DNA from: Candidatus Competibacteraceae bacterium
Lineage (GTDB): Bacteria > Pseudomonadota > Gammaproteobacteria > Competibacterales > Competibacteraceae
NCBI GenBank assembly: GCA_020444985.1
Contig: JAGRHK010000013.1
Coordinates: 1 to 12,639 of the forward strand
DNA: 12,639 bases
Direction of reading: 5' to 3'
Shown here: one piece after another, positions 7,187-12,639 of the stretch
How positions within the stretch are numbered: the first letter of the stretch is position 1
Layout of the letters: each line of letters opens with the position of its first letter
Notes under the pieces: model-generated
Told to the model about the DNA's origin: nothing
Seen by the model: only the letters and a program-made list of their open reading frames with translations
Databases searched by the model: none
Translations under genes and position numbers: made by a program

Positions 7187-7193
7187 CTCCTCC
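7187..7193 (-). promoter_or_regulatory. Strong Shine-Dalgarno of prpE
   Basis: GGAGGAG on the minus strand, 8 nt before the prpE ATG at 7178. It is the best ribosome-binding site in the window, decides the start and suggests high translation. Confidence 0.85.
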
Positions 7194-7297
7194 AGCTTCG
7201 CTTCAATGGTTTGGAAATGCGACTTTTATGGTTGTCGACGGCAAACAGTGTAGTCGGTTACTGGGAAATTTCCTGTTTGCCCGCACAAAGCTGATTT

Positions 7298-7337
7298 GGA
7301 AAACGAGCGTAGAACGGGCAAGTTGTCCGCTCTACGC
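7298..7337 (-). terminator. Hairpin after mdh, probable terminator or attenuating stem
   Basis: Read on the minus strand just after the mdh stop, GCGTAGA (7337-7331) pairs with TCTACGC (7313-7307). Beyond one mismatch the stem continues through three G-C pairs to a small loop. The stem is followed by TCGTTTTCC, a short and interrupted T-tract, so termination may be partial. It lies between mdh and prpE and suggests prpE is largely transcribed on its own or at reduced level from the mdh promoter. Confidence 0.6.
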
Positions 7338-7353
7338 TACAGAGCCTCGCGAC

Positions 7354-8334
7354 TTACTTCAGCAGATCTTCAATGCTGGCGCGTTCCTCGCGCAGTTCCT
7401 TTGCTGTCGCGTCCATTTTGCCGCGGCTGAACTCGTCAACCGGCAGGCCCTGGACGATCTCATAGTCGCCATTCTTGCAGACACAAGGATAGGAATAGAT
7501 CACGCCTTCGCTAATCCCGTAGGAACCGTCGGCGGGCACCGCCATGCTGACCCAGTCGCCCTCGGGAGTGCCCAACGCCCAATCGCGCATGTGATCAATC
7601 GCCGAGGAGGCGGCGGAAGCTGCGGAGGATGCGCCGCGGGCCTTGATGATTGCCGCGCCGCGCTGCTGCACATCGGGAATAAAGGTATCGCGGTACCAAC
7701 CCTGATCGACCAGTCCAGTCGCGGCCTGGCCCTTGACGGTGCACTGACTGATATCGGGGTACTGGGTCGCAGAGTGATTACCCCAGATAATCATCTTCTT
7801 GATGTCATTGACATGCGAGCCGGTCTTGGCCGCCAGTTGACTCAGTGCGCGGTTGTGATCGAGCCGAGTCATGGCGTGGAACTGGCGTGGATTGAGATCC
7901 GGCGCGCTGCTGGCGGCGATCAGGGAGTTCGTGTTGGCCGGGTTACCCACAACCAGCACCTTCACGTCACGGGCCGCATGATCATTCAGCGCCTTGCCCT
8001 GCGGTCCAAAAATGGCGCCATTGGCAGTCAGCAGGTCCTTGCGCTCCATACCGGGGCCACGCGGCCGCGCGCCAACCAGCATGGCGTAATTCGCGTCGGT
8101 GAAAGCCGTCTTCAGATCGTCAGTGGCGACCACATCGGCTAACAGCGGGAAGGCGCAATCATTCAATTCCATCACCACCCCCTGCAAAGCTTGCAGCGCC
8201 GGGGTAATTTCCAGCAATTGCAGGATCACCGGTTGATCGGGACCCAACATACTGCCCGAAGCGATCCGGAAAGCCATGGCGTAGCCGATGTTGCCGGCAG
8301 CGCCGGTGATCACGACGCGGACAGGATTTTTCAT
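7354..8334 (-). CDS. mdh: Malate dehydrogenase (NAD-dependent, dimeric type)
   Basis: Cytoplasmic TCA-cycle enzyme of 326 aa interconverting malate and oxaloacetate. The Rossmann motif ITGAAGNIGYA (9-19) is followed after the second strand by an acidic residue (E42 in LLEIT), which fits NAD preference. The substrate-binding mobile loop is GARPRGPGMERKDLL (88-102), with R92 and R98. LDHNRA (158-163) supplies the catalytic Asp159 and substrate Arg162, and IWGNHSATQYPD (183-194) the catalytic His187. The length and loop sequence are those of the longer dimeric MDH group (cytosolic-type, common in many proteobacteria), not the E. coli 312-aa type. AAGGAG at 8347-8342 lies about 6-7 nt before the ATG. 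It is transcribed divergently from cysZ across a 207 bp spacer; a hairpin follows its stop. Confidence 0.95.
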   Translation of the reverse strand: MKNPVRVVITGAAGNIGYAMAFRIASGSMLGPDQPVILQLLEITPALQALQGVVMELNDCAFPLLADVVATDDLKTAFTDANYAMLVGARPRGPGMERKDLLTANGAIFGPQGKALNDHAARDVKVLVVGNPANTNSLIAASSAPDLNPRQFHAMTRLDHNRALSQLAAKTGSHVNDIKKMIIWGNHSATQYPDISQCTVKGQAATGLVDQGWYRDTFIPDVQQRGAAIIKARGASSAASAASSAIDHMRDWALGTPEGDWVSMAVPADGSYGISEGVIYSYPCVCKNGDYEIVQGLPVDEFSRGKMDATAKELREERASIEDLLK

Positions 8335-8462
8335 GCATGTACTCCTTATTGTGGTTGACGACGGTTAAGCCTGACAGACACGATGCCGGTCTGCTCTCGC
8401 TACTTTCCCGGATGGTTCTCGATGCGCGATCCCGGCAACCGGGACAGCAACATCGCGTTCAT

Positions 8463-8471
8463 TGGTATAAT
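8463..8471 (+). promoter_or_regulatory. Extended -10 promoter candidate for cysZ
   Basis: TGGTATAAT is an exact TGn-TATAAT extended -10 element within the mdh-cysZ divergent spacer. No good -35 box is present at the right distance (GGGACA lies 19 bp upstream), which is tolerated by extended -10 promoters. Transcription would begin near 8478, giving a leader of about 65 nt before cysZ. The spacer also holds a small perfect hairpin, TCCCGG (8430-8435) and CCGGGA (8439-8444), of unknown role. Confidence 0.5.
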
Positions 8472-8541
8472 TGAAAATAGTAACGTAGATTGTCGTGTTT
8501 TGAAACGAATGTGGGCATTGACAGCGAGGACTCCCGACATC

Positions 8542-9270
8542 ATGACTTCTTCCCCACTGAAAGGCGCGGATTATGTATTGACCGGCCTGCGCTGGCTGCC
8601 TCGCGCTGGACTGCGCAGTTTTGTGGCGATTCCGCTACTGATTAATACCCTCTTGTTTGGCGCGGGCGTCTGGTGGAGTTTCGATCAATTTCAGCATTGG
8701 GATCAGATAGCGCAAAGCTGGTTGCCGAGCTGGTTAGATTGGCTGCATTGGTTACTGTGGCCGATTTTCGTGTTGACCGTGCTGGTGGTGGTGTTTTACA
8801 CCTTCTCGGTCGTCGCGAATTTGGTTGCCGCCCCATTCAACGGCTTGCTGGCGGAACGGGTGGAGAAACTGGCCCGCCCGGGTGGATCTTCCAGCCCGAA
8901 CGCCCGCCTGGGTTGGAAGGATCTAATTCTGAGCCCGCTGGCGGAACTGAACAAGCTCCTGTATTTCATTGGCTGGGCGATCCCCGTCCTAATTCTGTCC
9001 TTTATACCGGTGATCAATGTCGCTGCGCCAGTGTTATGGGCGCTGTTTGGCGCATGGATGCTGGCGCTGGAATATGCCGACTATCCGCTCGGCAACCGGG
9101 GGCTATCGTTTCGGGAACAACGTCAATTACTGCGCAAGCACTGGCCGCTCACCCTGAGCTTTGGCGGTATGACACTCGTGTTGACCTTGATCCCGATCGT
9201 GAATTTTTTGGCGATGCCGGCGGCAGTGATTGGCGCGACGTTAATGTGGATGAAGGAAGCGCCAGCGTGA
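8542..9270 (+). CDS. cysZ: CysZ-type sulfate permease (EI24 family)
   Basis: Inner-membrane protein of 242 aa; E. coli CysZ is 253 aa and mediates sulfate uptake for cysteine synthesis. Hydrophobic segments lie at about 25-46, 66-96, 138-176 and 203-237, matching the CysZ pattern of long helices and re-entrant half-helices. Signature stretches are RSFVAIPLLINTLL (25-38), WLPSWLDWLHWLLWPIFVL (60-78), VANLVAAPFNGLLAE (91-105), FIPVINVAAPVLWALFGAWM (154-173), EYADYPL (177-183) and the C-terminal NFLAMPAAVIGATLMW (221-236). The ATG at 8542 gives the family's usual N-terminus; a longer frame from 8383 would run through the promoter region. An AGGA lies 11 nt upstream, a little far. No other sulfate-assimilation gene is adjacent. 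waaA follows after 89 bp on the same strand. Confidence 0.9.
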   Translation: MTSSPLKGADYVLTGLRWLPRAGLRSFVAIPLLINTLLFGAGVWWSFDQFQHWDQIAQSWLPSWLDWLHWLLWPIFVLTVLVVVFYTFSVVANLVAAPFNGLLAERVEKLARPGGSSSPNARLGWKDLILSPLAELNKLLYFIGWAIPVLILSFIPVINVAAPVLWALFGAWMLALEYADYPLGNRGLSFREQRQLLRKHWPLTLSFGGMTLVLTLIPIVNFLAMPAAVIGATLMWMKEAPA

Positions 9271-9359
9271 GAGATCAGGCTCCAGGGCGCGGCTTTCCGG
9301 GGACAGGCTCCAGAACGCAGGGTTCCAGTATTGGAGATTGAGAATGCGCAAGGCGATTC

Positions 9360-10646
9360 ATGATGCGCCTTATTTATAACGGTCTTCTCTATCTGCTGTT
9401 GCCGTTGGCGCTCGTGCGACTGTATTGGCGTGGCCGCCGCGATCCGGGACATCGCCAGCGCTGGCGCGAACGCCTGGGTTGGGCGCCGCCCCTGTCGCCG
9501 GGCGGCCTGTGGATTCATGCGGTGTCGGTAGGGGAAGTGCGCGCCGCATTACCGCTGATTCGCGCTCTTTTAGACCGGTACCCCAACCGGTCCTTGCTGG
9601 TAACGACCACGACGCTGACCGGCTCCCGTCAGGTTCAAGAAACACTTGGGGAACGCGTACAGCATGTTTATGCACCCTATGACCTGCCCGGCGTGGTACA
9701 GCGATTCCTGCACCGAACCCGACCCCAAATCGCGATCATCATGGAAACTGAGTTATGGCCGAACCTGCTCCGGAAGTGCGCGACCGCAGGCATTCCGGTT
9801 CTTATTGCTAACGCCCGGTTATCCGAGCGCTCGGCGCGCGGCTATGCACGGATTCCCCGGTTGGCCGCATCCATGTTACAGGACATCACCCTGATCGCCG
9901 CCCAGAGTGAATCTGATGCCCAACGCTTTCGAGCGCTCGGCGCGCCACGAGTCGAAGTCACGGGTAATCTCAAGTACGACCTGAAATTGCCGGATGATTT
10001 ACAAGCGCAAGGCCAGCAATTGCGGCGAGAGCAATTCGGCGAACAGCGTCCCGTGTGGATCGCCGCCAGCACGCATGCCGGCGAGGACATGCAAATTCTT
10101 CAAGCGTTTACTCTGGTTCGCCGCCACTGGCCGAATCTGCTGATCCTGCTTGTCCCGCGTCACCCCGAACGCTTTGACAGCGTGGCGGAGCTGTGTCGGG
10201 AACAAGGTTTCAAGGTGATCCGCCGCAGCGAACAGCGCCCTTGTACACCGGAAACCGCCGTTTTTCTAGGCGATAGCATGGGCGAATTGCTGTTGTTCTA
10301 CGCCGCCGCCGATCTGGCGTTTGTCGGCGGTAGTCTGGCGCCGACTGGAGGCCATAATGTGCTGGAACCCGCGTTGCTGGGGTTGCCGGTGTTGTTCGGT
10401 CCCTTCATGTTCAATTTCACCGAGGCGAGCGAACGCTTGCTGGAAGCAAAAGCAGCCTGGCAAATCACGGATGCGGGCGAACTCGCCGTCACTCTCGACT
10501 GGTTGTTGGCCGATCTTCAGCAAGGCCGAGACGCCGGTCAGCGTGGACGACAGGTCGTGGAGCGCCATCGCGGGGCGCTTGCCGCGTTGCTGGTCCATAT
10601 CAAGGCCATGATTAATCACGATAAAGGAAACCGGGATGAATCCTGA
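9360..10646 (+). CDS. waaA: 3-deoxy-D-manno-octulosonic acid (Kdo) transferase
   Basis: Inner-membrane-associated GT30 glycosyltransferase of 428 aa (E. coli WaaA 425 aa). It adds Kdo from CMP-Kdo to lipid IVA, an essential step of the lipopolysaccharide inner core. An N-terminal anchor helix (about 5-22) precedes IHAVSVGEVRAA, whose E59 is the expected catalytic base. Further motifs are IIMETELWPNLL (126-137), NARLSERS (151-158), VTGNLKYD (200-207), PRHPERF (266-272) and the CMP-binding FVGGSLAPTGGHNVLEPALL (321-340), followed by GPFMFNF. Two ATG codons occur in tandem at 9360 and 9363; AAGG lies 6 or 9 nt before them and either may be used. The number of Kdo residues added cannot be told. 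The 3' end overlaps the next gene by 11 bp. Confidence 0.95.
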   Translation: MMRLIYNGLLYLLLPLALVRLYWRGRRDPGHRQRWRERLGWAPPLSPGGLWIHAVSVGEVRAALPLIRALLDRYPNRSLLVTTTTLTGSRQVQETLGERVQHVYAPYDLPGVVQRFLHRTRPQIAIIMETELWPNLLRKCATAGIPVLIANARLSERSARGYARIPRLAASMLQDITLIAAQSESDAQRFRALGAPRVEVTGNLKYDLKLPDDLQAQGQQLRREQFGEQRPVWIAASTHAGEDMQILQAFTLVRRHWPNLLILLVPRHPERFDSVAELCREQGFKVIRRSEQRPCTPETAVFLGDSMGELLLFYAAADLAFVGGSLAPTGGHNVLEPALLGLPVLFGPFMFNFTEASERLLEAKAAWQITDAGELAVTLDWLLADLQQGRDAGQRGRQVVERHRGALAALLVHIKAMINHDKGNRDES

Positions 10647-12171
10647 ATACTTGTCAGCTACTGAATCGATCGGTTTTCCCATACTGAGTCTGCTCATTTT
10701 TCTGCCGCTCGCCTGGACGCTGCTATTGCTGTTCCCGCGCGAGGCCCGGACGGTGCGGATTGTCGCTCTGGCGGGCGCCGTGGTGGAGCTGGCGTTGTCG
10801 CTGGTAATGCTGACCGCGCTGCGCCCGGAAGTCGCTGGGATGCAGTTTGTGGAGCGTGCAGTGTGGATTCCCAGTTTGAACGTTCATTACCTGGTAGGCA
10901 TTGACGGCATCGCCGCTCTGTTTCCACCGCTGACCGCGCTGCTGTTCTGCGCAGTGATTCTGGCGTCCTGGACCAGCATTCAATCCCTGCCGCGCTTGTA
11001 CTTTGCCCTGTTGCTGGCGCTGGAAGGGGTGAGCATTGGGGTCTTCTGCGCCCTGGATCTGGTGTTGTTCTTCCTGTTCTGGGAGCTGACCCTGGTCCCC
11101 ATTTACTTCCTGATCAGCCTGTGGGGCATTGGCCCGGAACGGCGCTTCGCCGCGACCCAATATACTTTATTCATGTTGGCGGGCGGCGTCCCCTTGCTGT
11201 TCGGGATGCTGCTGCTGGGATTGCATGACTCAGGCGTTGCCGGTCATACGTTAAATTTCGATTACCTGACGTTGTTGCAACAGCCATTACCCGCCCACGC
11301 GCAGACCGCCGTTTTCCTGTTGCTATTCTTCGGTTTCGCGGTCAAAGCGCCGCTTTTTCCCTTCCATGCCTGGCTGCCGACCGTATTAAAAGAAGGGCCG
11401 GTGGGGCTGAGCGCGTTGCTGGTCGGTCTCAAACTGGGCGTCTTTGGCATGTTGCGCTTTACTCTGCCGCTGGCGCCGATAGCTGCACGCGACTTTTTCG
11501 AGTTGATCGCGCTCCTGGGCCTGTTCGGGTTGCTGTATGGGGCGCTGATCGCGCTACGCCAAGCCAATTTGCGCAAGATGCTGGCGTTTTCCAGCATCAG
11601 CCATGTCGGGCTGGTCATGATGGGCCTCGCGACCATGAACCTGCAGGGTGTGCAGGGCGCGATCTTCCAACTGGCTAATTTTGCCATTGTCGCCAGCGGC
11701 TTGATGCTCATGACCGGTTTTCTGCGCCATCGGCTCGGCTCGACCGATCAGGCCAGCCTGGGTGGATTGGCGCAACCGCTGCCCCGCCTGACGGCCTTGT
11801 TTCTGTTGCTTGGCATGGCGTCAATCGGTCTGCCTGGCACCAATGGTTTTGTTGCTGAACTGTTGATGCTACTGGGTATTTTGCAAGTTTCTCCCACTCT
11901 GGCCGCAGCTGCCCTGCTCGGCGTAATTCTGAGCGCGGCTTATTTCCTGGGTTTCTTCCGTCATGCCTTTCTGGGACCGGTGACGCAACCGACAGTCGCT
12001 TCCGCGATGGATCTGCGTCCCCGAGAACTATTGATTGCCAGCGTGATGGGATTGCTGGTTTTAACCGGGGGGTTGTTCCCCAGCCTGGTGCAAAACCTGA
12101 CGGCGAATGCGGCGAATGCCTGGGTAGCGCAGATGGCCGCGAATCAGGCGTCGGCTCTAGCGCATCGCTAA
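10636..12171 (+). CDS. Stand-alone NuoM-like proton-translocating membrane subunit
   Basis: Polytopic membrane protein of 511 aa (E. coli NuoM 509 aa) of the antiporter-like complex I subunit family, with about 14 helices. The ionisable residues expected along the proton path are present: E150 in FLFWELTLVPIYFLI, K237 in GFAVKAPLFPFHAWLP, K266 in GLKLGVFGMLRF and E408 in GTNGFVAELLMLLG. H323 in FSSISHVGLVMMG is kept. Two departures from ordinary NuoM stand out: the segment after FPFHAWLP reads TVLKEGPVGLSALLVG instead of the usual DAH-x2-AP-x2-GSV-x-LAG, and the conserved His of QM-x2-HG is replaced (QLANFAIVASG, 345-355). AAGGAA sits 6 nt before the ATG, which lies inside waaA, so translation is probably coupled. 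No other nuo gene is adjacent. It may belong to a paralogous complex I or a different ion-coupled complex. Confidence 0.88.
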   Translation: MNPEYLSATESIGFPILSLLIFLPLAWTLLLLFPREARTVRIVALAGAVVELALSLVMLTALRPEVAGMQFVERAVWIPSLNVHYLVGIDGIAALFPPLTALLFCAVILASWTSIQSLPRLYFALLLALEGVSIGVFCALDLVLFFLFWELTLVPIYFLISLWGIGPERRFAATQYTLFMLAGGVPLLFGMLLLGLHDSGVAGHTLNFDYLTLLQQPLPAHAQTAVFLLLFFGFAVKAPLFPFHAWLPTVLKEGPVGLSALLVGLKLGVFGMLRFTLPLAPIAARDFFELIALLGLFGLLYGALIALRQANLRKMLAFSSISHVGLVMMGLATMNLQGVQGAIFQLANFAIVASGLMLMTGFLRHRLGSTDQASLGGLAQPLPRLTALFLLLGMASIGLPGTNGFVAELLMLLGILQVSPTLAAAALLGVILSAAYFLGFFRHAFLGPVTQPTVASAMDLRPRELLIASVMGLLVLTGGLFPSLVQNLTANAANAWVAQMAANQASALAHR

Positions 12172-12257
12172 ACCATTGGGAGATTTGACCCGGATATCGC
12201 CATCAAAGTCGTTTGGACTTCGGGACGCATCGCGCAAACATCCACTTGAGTTCGGGA

Positions 12258-12275
12258 TGTCAAGAATAGCCGACA
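12258..12275. repeat. Inverted half-sites TGTC-N10-GACA
   Basis: TGTC (12258-12261) and GACA (12272-12275) form a symmetric pair spaced by 10 bases. Its right half, CCGACAG (12270-12276), is the exact reverse complement of the CTGTCGG (12294-12300) that opens the first element copy, so a 7 bp stem with a 17 nt loop can also form. It may be a degenerate element copy in the opposite orientation. Confidence 0.45.
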
Positions 12276-12292
12276 GATGAGTAATCGGCGGT

Positions 12293-12314
12293 GCTGTCGG
12301 AAAATTTTACAGTG
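12293..12314 (+). repeat. TGTCGGAAAATTTTACAG element, copy 1
   Basis: The 18-mer and two flanking bases on each side (GC before, TG after) are identical to copy 2, giving a 22 bp exact repeat. The ends TGT and ACA are symmetric around an AAAATTTT core that is off centre. It is most simply read as a protein-binding site. Confidence 0.85.
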
Positions 12315-12367
12315 CGCTTGAGCGCCGGTAACGGTATTCAGCGGCGATTCGGGATTTGGGTCTGCCC

Positions 12368-12389
12368 GCTGTCGGAAAATTTTACAGTG
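12368..12389 (+). repeat. TGTCGGAAAATTTTACAG element, copy 2
   Basis: Exact 22 bp match to copy 1, 75 bp downstream (start to start) and in the same orientation. The bases on either side differ, so the conserved unit is sharply bounded. Confidence 0.85.
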
Positions 12390-12566
12390 GTATCCGGTTT
12401 AATTTTTACTCATCTTGCTTGGTTGATCTTAATGGTATGTTACAAATTGGCTGGTTTAAAAAACTTTTTTCTTATAAAAATTACGATTGATATAAATAAA
12501 AGACATTTTTAGTGATTTGGCAGAACATCATTGAGAATTTCAATTATTTTCCTAATAAATGACGAT

Positions 12567-12585
12567 TGTCAGAATTTTTTACAGT
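12567..12585 (+). repeat. TGTCAGAATTTTTTACAGT element, degenerate copy 3
   Basis: Matches copies 1 and 2 at 16 of 19 positions. TGTC at the left and TTTTACAGT at the right are kept, with three changes between them. It is in the same orientation, 197 bp after copy 2, and adjoins the AT palindrome at 12585-12605. Confidence 0.65.
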
Positions 12586-12605
12586 TAATTATTTTTAATA
12601 ATTAA
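12585..12605. repeat. Perfect AT-only inverted repeat
   Basis: TTAATTATT (12585-12593) and AATAATTAA (12597-12605) form a 9 bp perfect stem with a TTT loop, directly abutting element copy 3. All pairs are A-T, so the hairpin is weak; it may be a DNA-level binding site or chance in AT-rich DNA. Confidence 0.45.
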
Positions 12606-12639
12606 ATTTATATACTATTCAATGTTTTATAAAAATGGT

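Larger units (their letters stand above)
12172..12639. other. Non-coding tail; likely upstream region of an unseen gene
   Basis: No credible coding frame is present. The first ~120 bp keep normal base composition and hold no clear rho-independent terminator for the NuoM-like gene, only a weak CTTGA/TCAAG stem (12245-12264). From about 12390 the composition falls sharply: 46 G or C in 219 bases (about 21%) over 12421-12639. The region carries three direct copies of a TGTCGGAAAATTTTACAG-like element and inverted half-sites, listed separately. A 73-codon frame at 12291-12512 is explained by the repeats themselves and is not called. Confidence 0.7.

Noticed and set aside
7228..8142. 304-residue plus-strand frame
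   Set aside because: Antisense to mdh almost throughout; mdh has complete catalytic motifs and a good ribosome-binding site, so this is a shadow frame.
8673..9341. 222-residue plus-strand frame overlapping cysZ
   Set aside because: Different frame from cysZ, Gly/Arg-rich and unlike a protein family; cysZ matches its family along the full length.
12350..12366. GG-N10-GC spacing resembling a sigma-54 promoter
   Set aside because: Only the GG and GC dinucleotides fit; the flanking bases do not match TGGCAC and TTGC, so it is consistent with chance.
12291..12512. 73-residue plus-strand frame (MLSENFTV...)
   Set aside because: Both exact element copies are translated in the same frame, producing the repeated LSENFTV; it crosses the composition break and has no Shine-Dalgarno. 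It is a by-product of the repeats.
12517..12535. TTGGCAGAACATCATTGA as a sigma-54 promoter
   Set aside because: The TGGCA half is good, but the TTG lies two bases too far downstream for the fixed -24/-12 spacing and is followed by A, not C.
12258..12585. CRISPR-like or transposon-end repeat array
   Set aside because: Only three copies with unequal spacing (75 and 197 bp), a short unit and no cas or transposase gene; a binding-site array fits better.

Overview
The window reads as a chromosomal segment of a Gram-negative gammaproteobacterium with moderately high G+C. Supporting this are WaaA (Kdo transferase of lipopolysaccharide assembly), a Fis nucleoid protein, CysZ, an AroF-like class I DAHP synthase and ArnB/ArnC-type sugar enzymes. 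A relative of the Competibacter/Contendobacter or purple-sulfur-bacterial groups would fit, but this is only an impression. No rRNA, tRNA, CRISPR array, insertion sequence or phage gene is visible.

Region by region. (1) Positions 1-2809, minus strand: a tightly packed lipid/sugar-modification operon. It runs from a possible 31-codon leader ORF through an EamA/ArnE-type small transporter, an ArnB-like PLP aminotransferase, an ArnC-like undecaprenyl-phosphate glycosyltransferase and the start of an exported protein cut by the window edge. Junctions are ATGA overlaps or 1 bp gaps as far as the glycosyltransferase. (2) 2810-3119: a control region with a possible relic coding fragment on the minus strand. 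(3) 3120-5193, plus strand: fis, a HAD-IB phosphatase resembling the Pseudomonas histidinol-phosphatase type, and DAHP synthase, closed by a strong bidirectional terminator at 5215-5253. (4) 5286-8334, minus strand: prpE (propionyl-CoA synthetase) downstream of mdh (malate dehydrogenase), separated by a hairpin. They are probably separate transcription units with a shared theme of propionate and C4-acid metabolism. (5) 8542-12171, plus strand: cysZ, waaA and a divergent stand-alone NuoM-like proton-channel subunit whose start codon lies inside the end of waaA. (6) 12172-12639: a non-coding tail that drops to about 21% G+C and carries two exact and one degenerate copy of an 18-19 bp element (TGTCGGAAAATTTTACAG), plus inverted half-sites. 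It looks like the upstream regulatory region of a gene just beyond the window.

Most genes are ordinary and confidently recognised. The parts most worth a second look are the repeated element in the AT-rich tail, the orphan NuoM variant with an altered channel motif, and the partial Arn-type cluster with its small overlapping ORF and unidentified exported protein.
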